Shown here one piece after another: positions 1 through 9,281 of a stretch of 64,000 bases of DNA (position 1 is the first letter of the stretch; each line of letters begins with the position of its first letter). The DNA comes from Flammeovirgaceae bacterium UBA2786. Lineage in GTDB: Bacteria > Bacteroidota > Bacteroidia > Cytophagales > Cyclobacteriaceae. The notes below the pieces were generated by a model, which saw only the letters and a list, made by a program, of their open reading frames with translations, was not told the DNA's origin and searched no databases. The translations under genes and the position numbers were made by a program. Where the stretch lies: NCBI GenBank assembly GCA_002352225.1, contig DEIA01000074.1, positions 1 through 64,000 of the forward strand, given 5' to 3'.

Positions 1-1181
1 AGCGATTCGGCCAATACAGAAAGTTGCGAACCGATATTTCCGTAGCCTACAATACCTAATTTCTTTCCGCGAATTTCGAAACTTCCTTTGGCGGATTTAT
101 CCCATTTACCCTGGTGCATCATAGCTGATTTATCGGCCACGTTTCTTATCAGCAAAATAATTTCGCCTATCACCAGTTCCACAACCGAACGGGTATTGCT
201 ATACGGGGCATTGAAAACAGCAACACCACGGTTGGTGGCTTCTTTCAAATCTATTTGGTTAGTACCAATGCAAAATGCGCCTATGGTCATTAGCTTATTG
301 GCATTGGCCAGCACTTTTGCTGTTACCATCGTTTTGGAACGAATGCCTAACACCGAAACATTTTTGATTTTCTCGCAAAGTTCATCCTCATCTAAACCGG
401 CCGGGTAGGTTTCTACACTAAACCCTTCGGCTTTAAAGGCTTCTACCGCATACGGATGTACATTCTCCAGCAACAAAACATGAATGCGGTTTTTAGGGTA
501 GGAGATGGCCGTGTTAAGTTTGTTCAGGTATAAAAATTCGTCAAGACTGGGAGCAATGTGATCTGCTTTGGTTAGCACTTTTTCACGCTCTACGTTTTCG
601 GTAAACGCAAAAAATTTATTGGCCAAACCGGCATGTTTTATTTCGTAGTCGGTATAGCCATCGCCAATTACATACACATCGCCCGGCAGGTTTAGGCGTT
701 TAAGCTGTTCTACTTTTCCATTGTTCTGCGAAAGCGGATTCTCTTTGTCGAAGCCGGTTACATTACCGTGTTCATCGAACACAAACCGGTTGGCCAGAAT
801 GTTTTCGGGTTTTATACCAAACTCGGTAACTACCGGATCGATAAAGGCATGAAACCCGTTTGAGATAATGTAAATATGATCGGCATAGGTCTGAAAAAAT
901 TCGCGATTGCGCTTAAACGACTCTGATACCATTCCACTTAGTACTACTACTAACTGCTCAAGGTGACGTTTGTTTGGGGCTAAAAGTTTAATGCGTTTTT
1001 CTAATGATTCCCGAAAGGAAATGGATCCATCCATACCCTGGTTGGTGATTGCTACAATTTCACTGCGAATCTTCTCAAAATCCGGATGATCTTTAAGAGA
1101 TATATCGGCCAAGACATCAAACGCTTCTGATTTGGTAAATGTGCTGTCGAAATCAATTACAAAGTACTTGTTCAGTTTCAT
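1..1181 (-). CDS. Phosphoserine phosphatase-phosphoglycerate dehydrogenase fusion (partial, cut by left edge)
   Basis: Reading the minus strand from the ATG at 1181 gives an open frame to the window edge (393 codons seen). Residues 1 to about 210 form a HAD phosphatase: motif I DFDSTFT near residue 10, motif II IISNGF, and motif IV GDGYTDYE, as in SerB. From about residue 225 a D-isomer 2-hydroxyacid dehydrogenase of SerA type follows, with GIRSKT, GAFCIGTNQIDL, RSVVELVIGEI and the start of the Rossmann loop GIVGYGNIGSQL. The protein would carry out the first and last steps of serine synthesis from 3-phosphoglycerate; the aminotransferase step is not in view. The C-terminal catalytic part and any ACT domain lie outside the window. 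The domain calls are firm; that both domains are active is inferred. Confidence 0.9.
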   Translation of the reverse strand, partial: MKLNKYFVIDFDSTFTKSEAFDVLADISLKDHPDFEKIRSEIVAITNQGMDGSISFRESLEKRIKLLAPNKRHLEQLVVVLSGMVSESFKRNREFFQTYADHIYIISNGFHAFIDPVVTEFGIKPENILANRFVFDEHGNVTGFDKENPLSQNNGKVEQLKRLNLPGDVYVIGDGYTDYEIKHAGLANKFFAFTENVEREKVLTKADHIAPSLDEFLYLNKLNTAISYPKNRIHVLLLENVHPYAVEAFKAEGFSVETYPAGLDEDELCEKIKNVSVLGIRSKTMVTAKVLANANKLMTIGAFCIGTNQIDLKEATNRGVAVFNAPYSNTRSVVELVIGEIILLIRNVADKSAMMHQGKWDKSAKGSFEIRGKKLGIVGYGNIGSQLSVLAES

Positions 1182-1278
1182 GAGCTAAAAATGCAAACCC
1201 AAAAGTAAGCGAAAGCACTTGAGATAAGGGGTAGTACGCATGAAGGATTGAAAATATTTTTGGATAACGTGTGTTAGG

Positions 1279-1728
1279 TTAATGCAATTTCAACATCAGC
1301 ACTTCAGCCGAAGGAGAACACACGGTTGCAAACTCGCCCGATTTCTGAATGGCATCGGGTACACTTTTACGGTCAATCGGTTTAAATCCTATTTTCTGAA
1401 AAAAGAAACTGGCTGTTTGGGTAAGGAGGTAAACTTCGCGCACGTTTCTTTGCCTGGCTTCTTTCAGTAGTTGATCCACAATTTCTTTTCCCAGTTGCTG
1501 GCCTCGTATTTCCTGGCTTACGGCCAGGGATCGGAGCAGCGCAAGGTTATGGTAGAATTCCAGACCACCAGAACCCACCAGTACTTCGTGGGTGTTGTAA
1601 TAAACCAGAAAAAGACTATTAGCCAGAGCAATATCATCGGCAGGTAAGTTATTGCCTCGTAAAAATTGTTTTAATGATTCGAGTTCTGTTTCAGATTGAA
1701 TCTCGTGATGAACCACAAATTCTTTCAT
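1279..1728 (-). CDS. GNAT N-acetyltransferase, ArsN2-like
   Basis: A 149-residue single-domain GNAT protein. The pattern LRSLAVSQEIRG, LLTQTASFFF, KIGFKPIDR and a C-terminal CSPSAEVL resembles the ArsN2 family linked to arsenic resistance, but no ars gene is nearby, so the substrate is unknown. The acetyl-CoA pyrophosphate loop, usually R-G-x-G-L-G, reads RGQQLG here, with Gln replacing the central Gly. The gene stands alone between the serine fusion and a divergent alcohol dehydrogenase; only 70 bp separate the two divergent starts, so they may share a control region. Confidence 0.8.
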   Translation of the reverse strand: MKEFVVHHEIQSETELESLKQFLRGNNLPADDIALANSLFLVYYNTHEVLVGSGGLEFYHNLALLRSLAVSQEIRGQQLGKEIVDQLLKEARQRNVREVYLLTQTASFFFQKIGFKPIDRKSVPDAIQKSGEFATVCSPSAEVLMLKLH

Positions 1729-1798
1729 TATAACAAAGGTTAAAAAATGCGCAGAACATGAAAAGATATTTGATTAGAATTGCAACAAATCAATTTCT

Positions 1799-2842
1799 AT
1801 GATAGCATCCAAAGGGTATGCAGCACAACATGCAAAATCGCCATTAGCTCCATTCAATTTTAACAGAAGGGAAGTAGGCGACCATGACATCCGTATTGAG
1901 ATTAAATATTGCGGAGTGTGCCACAGCGATTTACACCAGGTGCGCGATGAGTGGGGCGGATCGATTTACCCAATGGTACCCGGCCATGAAATTGTGGGCG
2001 TGATTACCCACACAGGAAAGCTGGTAAAGAAGTTTAAAGCAGGTCAATTAGCAGGTGTTGGCTGCTTTGTGGATTCGTGCCGCACCTGCGAGAGTTGCAA
2101 GGCCGGTAATGAACAATACTGTGAGGTGGGGATGGCCGGAACCTACAACGGGTACGAAATGGATAGAAAGACACCTACGTATGGCGGATATTCAAATTGT
2201 ATTGTGGTAGATGAAAACTATGCGCTGCATGTTTCGGAAAAATTACCTCTTGAAGCTGTGGCGCCTCTGTTATGTGCAGGGATAACCACGTATTCACCGT
2301 TACGCCATTGGAAAGTGCGTGCCGGACAACGCGTAGCCATTGTTGGGCTTGGCGGTTTAGGACACATGGGAGTGAAGTTTGCCGCTTCGTTTGGTGCCGA
2401 AGTTACCGTGCTAAGTTCTTCATCCCGTAAGGAGGCCGATGCTAAACGGTTAGGGGCTCATGCATTTGTTAATACCAGCGATCGCGCTGCTTCAAAAAAA
2501 GTAAGAAGATCGTTCGACTTTATTTTAGATACCGTTTCTGCCCAGCATGACCTGAATTTTTACCTCGACTTACTCAAAACCGATGGAACCATGGTTATGG
2601 TGGGTATTCCGCCTAATGCCGAACCGGTTGAAGCCTTTAGTCTGATTGGAAAAAGGAAAACGCTGGCTGGTTCTATGATTGGCGGCATTCGCGAAACACA
2701 AGAGATGTTGGATTACTGTGCAGAGAACAAGATTGTTTCGGACATAGAACTAATTAATATCCGCGATATTGAGAAAGCCTATGAACGAATGGCAAAGGGA
2801 GATGTACGGTATCGATTTGTGATTGATATGAGTACGCTATAA
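1799..2842 (+). CDS. Zinc-dependent NAD(P) alcohol dehydrogenase (CAD/YahK-like)
   Basis: A 347-residue medium-chain dehydrogenase/reductase. Catalytic zinc motif CGVCHSDLH (residues about 38-46) and GHEIVG; structural zinc cysteines in the CRTCESCKAGNEQYC stretch; cofactor loop GLGGLGHMG near residue 185. This is the cinnamyl-alcohol-dehydrogenase/YahK group, which reduces a wide range of aldehydes with NADPH. The natural substrate cannot be told from sequence. The gene is monocistronic and convergent with the membrane-protein gene that ends at 2844, leaving a single base between the stops. Confidence 0.92.
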   Translation: MIASKGYAAQHAKSPLAPFNFNRREVGDHDIRIEIKYCGVCHSDLHQVRDEWGGSIYPMVPGHEIVGVITHTGKLVKKFKAGQLAGVGCFVDSCRTCESCKAGNEQYCEVGMAGTYNGYEMDRKTPTYGGYSNCIVVDENYALHVSEKLPLEAVAPLLCAGITTYSPLRHWKVRAGQRVAIVGLGGLGHMGVKFAASFGAEVTVLSSSSRKEADAKRLGAHAFVNTSDRAASKKVRRSFDFILDTVSAQHDLNFYLDLLKTDGTMVMVGIPPNAEPVEAFSLIGKRKTLAGSMIGGIRETQEMLDYCAENKIVSDIELINIRDIEKAYERMAKGDVRYRFVIDMSTL

Positions 2843-2843
2843 T

Positions 2844-3491
2844 CTATGTTGCAGGTCTGTTGTTTGCTGCCCGACCGATAACCCAAAGTACAATGGCAAA
2901 GAAGAACATAACACCCGCAGCAATTCCAAATACAAGGAAAACGTCATCAAAGAAACTTTCATCGTCAATGGTCGCATAATCGGCATCATTTGGATTTACC
3001 CGTAAGTCGACTGAATCCTGAACCGGGTACAAGGTTTCCGGATAACTGGTAGTAGTCTGGTAGGAGCGCAGGCTATCCCTCACTTCGTAATTGAGAATAA
3101 GGTAAACGTTTTGAATGGTATCGGTAGTTGTGCGGGAAACGTGCACAGTGTCGGCAACAATACCGCGTACGGGTATCGATTCCTTTTTAAAATCTTCAGC
3201 GTAATAATAAACTACAGCCAGTATACCAAGCAACAGGATTCCGGCCAAAGCGAACAGAATACTTCCAACCTTAAACAAACCAGAGAAGCAACCCAGGCAT
3301 CCGCCTGATCGGGTGGGGGGCAGCGGTGTGTTTTGCGCAGGCTCATCGTCTTTATCTAACGTGGAGAGTAATTTCTCAGCTTCTCGTTCAGAAACATTAT
3401 AGGCATTTTGAATAAGACGAATAGCCTGATAGCGCTGGTCACTTTCCAGTAATTTCTTAACCTGATCTTTAATGTGCTTTGGATCGCTCAT
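2844..3491 (-). CDS. Two-TM membrane protein with L7/L12-like N-terminus and DUF3592-like extracytoplasmic part
   Basis: 215 residues. The first 45 residues contain a short helical segment (IRLIQNAYNVSEREAEKLL) like the ribosomal L7/L12 C-terminal fold found in small bacterial membrane proteins. A cysteine- and glycine-rich turn leads into TM1 (about 77-97). An extracytoplasmic beta-rich region of about 80 residues with VRGIVADT and VDLRVNPNDADYA resembles DUF3592. TM2 is near residues 183-205. Function unknown. It lies 27 bp downstream, in reading direction, of nothing obvious and just upstream of no partner, so context does not help. Confidence 0.65.
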   Translation of the reverse strand: MSDPKHIKDQVKKLLESDQRYQAIRLIQNAYNVSEREAEKLLSTLDKDDEPAQNTPLPPTRSGGCLGCFSGLFKVGSILFALAGILLLGILAVVYYYAEDFKKESIPVRGIVADTVHVSRTTTDTIQNVYLILNYEVRDSLRSYQTTTSYPETLYPVQDSVDLRVNPNDADYATIDDESFFDDVFLVFGIAAGVMFFFAIVLWVIGRAANNRPAT

Positions 3492-3518
3492 TAATTATTG
3501 GTTTGTGTGAAAGGCAAA

Positions 3519-4475
3519 TTACTTTGCCTTACGGGAAATTGCTTTTTCAGCTGCGGCTACAATGTTGGCTGCACTTAATCCATATTTTTTAAGGAGTTGA
3601 GCAGGCGTACCACTCTCCCCAAACGAATCGTTCACGGCAATCATTTCCAAAGGAGCAGGGCGGAAGCGGGAAAGCACCTGAGCTACGCTGTCGCCCAGCC
3701 CTCCATTTATTTGATGCTCTTCGCAGGTAACAGCACAACCGGTTTTTTCAACCGAGGAAAGAATGGCTTCTACATCTAGTGGCTTGATTGTATGGATATT
3801 AATCAACTCAACCGAGATTCCTTTTTGCGCCAGTATCGCCTCTGCTTCTATAGCCTCCCAAACTAAGTGGCCGGTGGCGAAAATAGTTACGTCTTTACCT
3901 TCAATCATCTTATCGGCTTTGCCGATTACAAAAGGCCGGTCGGTAGTAAAGATGGGCCAGCTTGGGCGACCGAAACGCAAGTAGGCGGGACCTTCGTGTT
4001 TGCCAAGAGCAATGGTGGCCGCTTTGGTTTGGGCATAGTCGCAAGGCACAATTACCGTCATGCCCGGCAGCATTTTCATCATTCCAATATCCTCAAGTAT
4101 CTGATGCGTAGCGCCATCTTCGCCCAGTGTTAAACCTGCATGGGAAGCACAGATCTTAACATTTTTACCTGAGTAAGCGATTGATTGACGGATTTGATCG
4201 TACACCCTACCGGTAGAAAAGTTGGCAAAGGTTCCGGTAAACGGAATCTTGCCGCCAATGGTCATGCCGGCTGCCAGGCCCATCATGTTGGCTTCGGCAA
4301 TACCCACCTGAAAGAACCTTTCGGGAAAATCCTTTTTGAAGGCGTCCATTTTTAATGAACCCGTAAGGTCAGCACAAAGGGCCACTACATTTGGGTTAGC
4401 TTTTCCCAGTTCGTGGAGTCCAGCTCCAAAGCCCGAGCGGGTGTCTTTCTTTTCGGTAAAGGTATACTTGGTCAT
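3519..4475 (-). CDS. Transketolase, C-terminal subunit
   Basis: A 318-residue protein covering only the pyrimidine-binding and C-terminal domains of transketolase: GIAEANMMGLAAGM, GEDGATHQILEDIGMM and CEEHQINGGLGDSVA. It must pair with an N-terminal TPP-pyrophosphate-binding subunit, which is encoded about 29 kb away at 33774-34622 on the same strand. Together they would transfer two-carbon ketol units in the pentose phosphate pathway. Split transketolases are known in bacteria and archaea, usually as adjacent genes; here the halves are apart. Confidence 0.92.
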   Translation of the reverse strand: MTKYTFTEKKDTRSGFGAGLHELGKANPNVVALCADLTGSLKMDAFKKDFPERFFQVGIAEANMMGLAAGMTIGGKIPFTGTFANFSTGRVYDQIRQSIAYSGKNVKICASHAGLTLGEDGATHQILEDIGMMKMLPGMTVIVPCDYAQTKAATIALGKHEGPAYLRFGRPSWPIFTTDRPFVIGKADKMIEGKDVTIFATGHLVWEAIEAEAILAQKGISVELINIHTIKPLDVEAILSSVEKTGCAVTCEEHQINGGLGDSVAQVLSRFRPAPLEMIAVNDSFGESGTPAQLLKKYGLSAANIVAAAEKAISRKAK

Positions 4476-4607
4476 GAGCAGAAATTTTGAGTTGCAAGTT
4501 TAGGCAATCCCGCTCTAACTTTTGTTGGTGCTGTTAAGGTTTTGTTAAAGTATAAAGCAATTTAGCCGGCAGGGGATGTGCTTCCGTTTGAAATTAAAAC
4601 TTTTAAG

Positions 4608-4694
4608 ATGGCCACCCTTTCCAAGACCGATCGTAAATTATTGTTCTGGTTTCTTCTTCTTCTCGCCCTTGCCATTATTCCCTGGTTTGTCTGA
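4608..4694 (+). CDS. Possible 28-residue single-TM peptide
   Basis: A short + strand frame from ATG 4608 to TGA 4692-4694. It has a polar, basic N-terminus (MATLSKTDRK) followed by about 18 hydrophobic residues, as expected for a small membrane peptide oriented with its N-terminus inside. It lies between two minus-strand genes. No clear ribosome binding site is seen, which is normal in this phylum. Its coding status is uncertain. Confidence 0.3.
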   Translation: MATLSKTDRKLLFWFLLLLALAIIPWFV

Positions 4695-4700
4695 AAACAA

Positions 4701-4728
4701 AAACGGGCTGCCTTTCAGCAACCCGTTT
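4701..4728 (-). terminator. Intrinsic terminator of the amidohydrolase pair
   Basis: On the minus strand the sequence forms a 7-bp stem, AAACGGG with CCCGTTT, around a loop of about 14 nt that can itself pair partly, followed by TTGTTTT. It lies 20 bp after the stop of the amidohydrolase gene ending at 4748, the right place to end that operon. Confidence 0.7.
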
Positions 4729-4747
4729 AAGATACATCAATAAGCGC

Positions 4748-6046
4748 TTACCGCTTGTGTCCGTACTTATCAGAAAACCGTTCGTACAGTTCTTCCTGAA
4801 TGCCAGGTAAAGCAATGAGTTTACCTGAGATGTAAGCATGGCTTAATACATTGGTACGGTAATCAAGTGCATCGCCTTTTGATACAAACAAAGTAGCATC
4901 TTTGCCAACCTCTAATGTACCCACCCGGTTATCGATGCCCAGTGCTATAGCGGTGTTGGAAGTAATGGTCTTTAATGCATCTTCCTTACTCAATCCGTAA
5001 GCTACTGCGGTACCGGCATAGAAAGCGAGGTTGCGTCCGCCATGCAGGGAGCCATCATTGGATAATGATACAGTTACACCAGCCTGTGTTAGCAGGTAAG
5101 GTAACTTAAACGGAAGATCAACATCGTCATCGTTTCTGTCGGGCAAGTTATGCGTAGCAGGTAGAATTACCGGTATTTTATTTTCTTTCAAAAAGTCGCT
5201 TACCCAAAGCGCACTGCTACCAGTTATAACGGTAATCTTCTTTACACCACCAAGCTTGGCAAACCGAACTGATTCAACAATTTCTTTAGGTGTGTTAGCG
5301 TGTATGAACAAGGTTTTTTTACCATTAAATAAACCTTGCATGGCTTCCAGTTTCAGGTTACTTTCTTTTGTTGCCTGATTGCCATACGCTACCGATTGGC
5401 CAAAGAACAATTCCAATTCACCGACTTGTTTTTCATAATCCCGATTGGGTGATTCAGCAAAAGTAAAAGTGGCAAAGTCGAACTGGCGTCTGGTAAGGGC
5501 TGGCCAGTTAAGGTGAATACCCATATCCATTGTATGCGCGGCATCTTCCCAATTCCAACCTTCCATTTCCATTACAGACGAAGAGCCGGAAATTAAGCCA
5601 CCCGTGGGCACACTCTCGGCCAGCAATACGCCATTAAACCGGAATGTGGGGATGTATTCTGAATCGGTATTGTACGATACAACAGATCTTACATTTGGAT
5701 TTAGCACCCCATGCTCATTATAGTCATTCATAGCGCGAATAGCACTTACCTCCTGCAAACCAATTGGCGAGTTAGGTAGTATTAGTCCGGGGTACACATG
5801 CTTACCGCTGATGTTAATAACTTCGTGATTCGTTAGATCAACTCTGGCAGTAGTGGCATCGGCAACAATGGTGAGTTTGCCTTTATCGAATGCGATGATT
5901 GAATTTTGAATTACCTGACCATTACCCAGGTGCGCCACACCACCGGTTAAGGCAATGGGTTTGGACTGTGGTTTGGCCGGAACAGGAGGTTGCGCGTAAG
6001 CAACTGTACTTAACGCAACAAAAAGGATAAATATTAACTTTTTCAT
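4748..6046 (-). CDS. Secreted amidohydrolase-like protein, metal site degenerate
   Basis: 432 residues with a Sec signal peptide (MKKLIFILFVALSTVAYA). The fold follows imidazolonepropionase-type amidohydrolases: the GKHVYPGLI strand before the first metal motif, a central barrel, and the late GIDNRVGTLEVGKDATLFV composite-sheet region. Where active members have HxH, this protein reads LPNSPIG, so the first metal ligands are missing. It may be a non-catalytic partner of the 1007-residue protein encoded 18 bp upstream; the two form an operon. Periplasmic location is inferred from the signal peptide. Confidence 0.8.
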   Translation of the reverse strand: MKKLIFILFVALSTVAYAQPPVPAKPQSKPIALTGGVAHLGNGQVIQNSIIAFDKGKLTIVADATTARVDLTNHEVINISGKHVYPGLILPNSPIGLQEVSAIRAMNDYNEHGVLNPNVRSVVSYNTDSEYIPTFRFNGVLLAESVPTGGLISGSSSVMEMEGWNWEDAAHTMDMGIHLNWPALTRRQFDFATFTFAESPNRDYEKQVGELELFFGQSVAYGNQATKESNLKLEAMQGLFNGKKTLFIHANTPKEIVESVRFAKLGGVKKITVITGSSALWVSDFLKENKIPVILPATHNLPDRNDDDVDLPFKLPYLLTQAGVTVSLSNDGSLHGGRNLAFYAGTAVAYGLSKEDALKTITSNTAIALGIDNRVGTLEVGKDATLFVSKGDALDYRTNVLSHAYISGKLIALPGIQEELYERFSDKYGHKR

Positions 6047-6064
6047 CTTGATCGTTCTTAAAGA

Positions 6065-9000
6065 TTAATGTTCAAAGTGTTCCATGGATTCTTCACCCAA
6101 TACGTCATCGCAATGGAACTCGGCCTGCATACGCGAATCAGGACGTTGTGTTGGCATTCCACCTTTCTTAGCGTTCTTCAGTTTCTGAATTAACCGAGCA
6201 CGTTCTGCGTTCAATGCTTTGTTGTTTTCGGCATCTTTCGCTATGTCGTAATATACTTTGCCATCAATAATGGTTTTCTCTGCTTTTGCATAAACTGAAA
6301 GAGGGTGATCGGTCCATACTACTACATCGGCCGATTTGCCTACTTTCAAACTTCCCATCTGATTATCGAGGTGAAGCATTTTAGCCGGGTTAAGCGTAAC
6401 CATTTTCAATGCATCTTCTTCCGAAAGATTGGCATACTTTACTGACTTAGCGGCCTCCTGATTTAATCTGCGACCCATTTCGGCATCATCGGAGTTAATA
6501 GCGGTTACTACACCTTCGCGATGTAAAATGGCGGCATTATAGGGAATGGCGTAACGCACTTCCCACTTGTAATTCCACCAATCGGCAAACGTAGAAGCAG
6601 CCACACCGTGTTCTTTCATTTTATCGGCTACTTTATAACCCTCCAGAATGTGTGTAAAGGTATTTACCCGAAAGTTGAAGCGTTCGGCTACATCCATCAG
6701 CATATTGATTTCTGATTGTACATAAGAGTGGCAGGAGATAAATCTTTTCTTGTTCAGAATTTCCAGCATGGTTTCATCGGCCAGGTCTCTGCGTGGCTTA
6801 AGGGCACCTGCTTTTTCTTTTAATGGAATAGCATTGTATGCATTTAATCTCTTCTCATACTCACGGGCATTGGTAAAGGCATCTACATATACCTGTTCAA
6901 CACCCATACGGGTTTGCGGAAACCGGATAGAACTTGGATTGCTGCTGCGCTTTACGTTTTCGCCAAGGGCAAATTTGATAAAACCATCGGCTCCCTGAAT
7001 CTTAAGGTTTTCAGGAGACTCTCCCCAGCGTAGTTTGATAAGCGCGGATTGGCCACCAATCGGGTTTGCCGAACCATGCAATACTTGTACAGCCACTACA
7101 CCACCCGAAAGAGCACGATATACATTTATATTTTCAGCATCCAGGTTATCGCCAATGCGAACCATACCCGAATTAGATGCTACATCGTTAATGCTGGCTG
7201 CACCAATATGCGAGTGCTCATCAATAATACCAGGGGTGAGGTGTTTTCCACTTGCATCTACTACACGAGCTCCGGGCTCGCTCAGGTTTTTACCAATTTT
7301 TGCAATCTTTCCGTCTTTCAGCAACACATCTGTACCCTGAAGCACGCCATCGCTTTCGTTAGTCCATACGGTTGCATTTTTGATCAGAATTGTTTCGGTT
7401 GATGGCAGGGCAGGATAGCCGTGTGCCGTGAAGGGAAATATCACTTTGCCTAATTCTTCTTTCTTATCTGCACCGCCAGGTTTGGTTGGTGTTTTGGCAG
7501 CATCGCCTGTGCGATTGGCCGTCCATGAAACCCAGGTACCATCTACCAGTTGGCCTTTACCTTTCCAGCCAGCGCCTTCGCTCCAACCTGAAAGACGAAC
7601 ACTGCCTGTACTTTGCTTAGCTGGTTTAAAGCTGAGTGTAATCAGGTCTTTTCCAAAAGTTGTTGTGGCATCAAACGAAGTTGAATCGTTTACTTTCACT
7701 TTTGCTTTATGACTTCCGGGTTCGCCTGTTACTTCTAGTGTATAGTTCTGGTTGTTTAGGCTTAAATTATAGTTGCCGCTAAAGTCTTTTGTTTCCAGTG
7801 GTTTAATAGAATAGCCCTGACCTTGTACCCAGTTTTGATGGATAATTGTTTTATCATCGAACAATTTGCCAGAGGTAATAATGAAATTGGCCAGCAATCC
7901 TTTTTTAATACTTCCTACCTGATCATCTACTTTAAGAAGTTGAGCCGGAGTTGTTGTAAGTGCTTTAAGTGCACCGGTTTCTGTTAACCCGTTCTCAATA
8001 GCTTTGCGCACATTGGCCAGAAAATCTCCGGTTTTACGAAGTCCGTTTGTAGTAATTGCAAAAGGAACTCCATTTTTTTCTAATGCAGCCAGGTTAGTAG
8101 GGGCAAGCTCCCAATGTTTCATATCGGCCAACGAAATACGCTCGGCATCGAAGGGATCTTCTACATCATAGGCATCGGGATAGTTAACCGGAACAATGAA
8201 AGTAGCTTTGGTTGCTTTAATTTCATTAATGCGTTTGTATTCATCGCCAGCACCGCGAATGATATATTGAACACCAAATTCATCGCCCACCTTATCGGCC
8301 CGAAGCGAGTTCATCCAACTGGTAGCCGCAAAAATCTGCGGTAGTTTTTGGGTCTGAATCCAACCTTCGAGCGAGTTATCGGCAAAGGGTCTTGGGTTTT
8401 GACTGCCAAACCATTCGGCATCCAGATAGGTCTGGCGTAACGTAGCGATAAAACCCATAAGAGATGATGGGTAGGTTTGGGTGGATGTTCCTTTTTCCAA
8501 AGAATAATGTGCTGCTACTTTCTGCCGGATAAGGGCAGTGTTATCATTTTTTTCAGATAATGTAACAAAGGCAGATGTGCCGCGTGCCAAACCATCGGGC
8601 TTGGAGGTTAGCACTGCTCCGAAACCTTGTTTACGTAATTCATCCGCAACTTTGGTATCGATAGTAAATTCATCGGCAGCGTTGTAGTGCGAACGGATAG
8701 CCTGATTGGCGTTGAAAGCACCTTTTGTATTAGACTCCATTTGTTCTGCGCCACCAAAACCACGGCCGCGGCTTCGGTCTGGTTCAACCAGGCCATAGCT
8801 GGTAAATGCATCTACCAAAGCAGGATAGATATACTTTCCTTTCAGGTCGATAGTAGAATATCCTTTTGGTACGGTAAGGTTTGTTCCTACCTGCTCAATA
8901 CGACTGCCTTTTACAAGGAGTGTGGCATTTTGCAAGGTGGTTTGCGCATCTACCACAATGGTAGCATTGGTAAAGGCGAATAAACCAGCCCGGTTGTCCT

Positions 9001-9088
9001 TTACATCGTTACGCGGAAAAGTTTCTTGTGCAGAAACGAACCCGGTATAACTGATAAGCGCGAAAATGAATAGTAGTCGCTTCTTCAT
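6065..9088 (-). CDS. Secreted two-domain amidohydrolase
   Basis: 1007 residues with a signal peptide ending near VSAQ (about residue 21). It holds two amidohydrolase modules. The first (about 35-440) keeps the strand GKYIYPALVDAF but lacks the HxH metal motif. A beta-rich linker follows (about 440-560). The second (about 565-970) is complete looking: GKHLTPGIIDEHSHIGAA supplies HSH, with later HSYVQSE, THILEG and NSDDAEMG, and ends in VGKSADVVVW. It probably hydrolyses a cyclic amide or peptide-like substrate in the periplasm; the true substrate is unknown. It is first in a two-gene operon with the shorter paralogue. Confidence 0.85.
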   Translation of the reverse strand: MKKRLLFIFALISYTGFVSAQETFPRNDVKDNRAGLFAFTNATIVVDAQTTLQNATLLVKGSRIEQVGTNLTVPKGYSTIDLKGKYIYPALVDAFTSYGLVEPDRSRGRGFGGAEQMESNTKGAFNANQAIRSHYNAADEFTIDTKVADELRKQGFGAVLTSKPDGLARGTSAFVTLSEKNDNTALIRQKVAAHYSLEKGTSTQTYPSSLMGFIATLRQTYLDAEWFGSQNPRPFADNSLEGWIQTQKLPQIFAATSWMNSLRADKVGDEFGVQYIIRGAGDEYKRINEIKATKATFIVPVNYPDAYDVEDPFDAERISLADMKHWELAPTNLAALEKNGVPFAITTNGLRKTGDFLANVRKAIENGLTETGALKALTTTPAQLLKVDDQVGSIKKGLLANFIITSGKLFDDKTIIHQNWVQGQGYSIKPLETKDFSGNYNLSLNNQNYTLEVTGEPGSHKAKVKVNDSTSFDATTTFGKDLITLSFKPAKQSTGSVRLSGWSEGAGWKGKGQLVDGTWVSWTANRTGDAAKTPTKPGGADKKEELGKVIFPFTAHGYPALPSTETILIKNATVWTNESDGVLQGTDVLLKDGKIAKIGKNLSEPGARVVDASGKHLTPGIIDEHSHIGAASINDVASNSGMVRIGDNLDAENINVYRALSGGVVAVQVLHGSANPIGGQSALIKLRWGESPENLKIQGADGFIKFALGENVKRSSNPSSIRFPQTRMGVEQVYVDAFTNAREYEKRLNAYNAIPLKEKAGALKPRRDLADETMLEILNKKRFISCHSYVQSEINMLMDVAERFNFRVNTFTHILEGYKVADKMKEHGVAASTFADWWNYKWEVRYAIPYNAAILHREGVVTAINSDDAEMGRRLNQEAAKSVKYANLSEEDALKMVTLNPAKMLHLDNQMGSLKVGKSADVVVWTDHPLSVYAKAEKTIIDGKVYYDIAKDAENNKALNAERARLIQKLKNAKKGGMPTQRPDSRMQAEFHCDDVLGEESMEHFEH

Positions 9089-9252
9089 AAGTTAAAGTTC
9101 AGTTTATATTTAGGGGCTTAAAGTAGGTAAGAGGCAGGGGTATGGAAACAAGATTGGGATGTACGGTTAAATACGAGTATGGCCTTCTTTTCTGACTTCA
9201 CAAGAGTATGAATTGTATTTGGTAGGGTGTTTAGGTTATGCTTCTGTTTGAA

Positions 9253-9260
9253 TATATTTG
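9253..9260 (+). promoter_or_regulatory. Candidate Bacteroidota -7 box (TATATTTG)
   Basis: TATATTTG fits the TAnnTTTG -7 consensus of this phylum and ends 21 bp before the start codon at 9282. No perfect -33 TTG was found at the usual distance; a GTTTAG sits about 19 bp upstream. The call rests on the -7 box alone. Confidence 0.4.
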
Positions 9261-9281
9261 ACTAAACTATAACCTGAAATT

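Noticed and set aside
6750..8983. Several + strand open frames opposite the amidohydrolase gene
   Set aside because: They are antisense shadows of the 1007-residue protein with no domain likeness.
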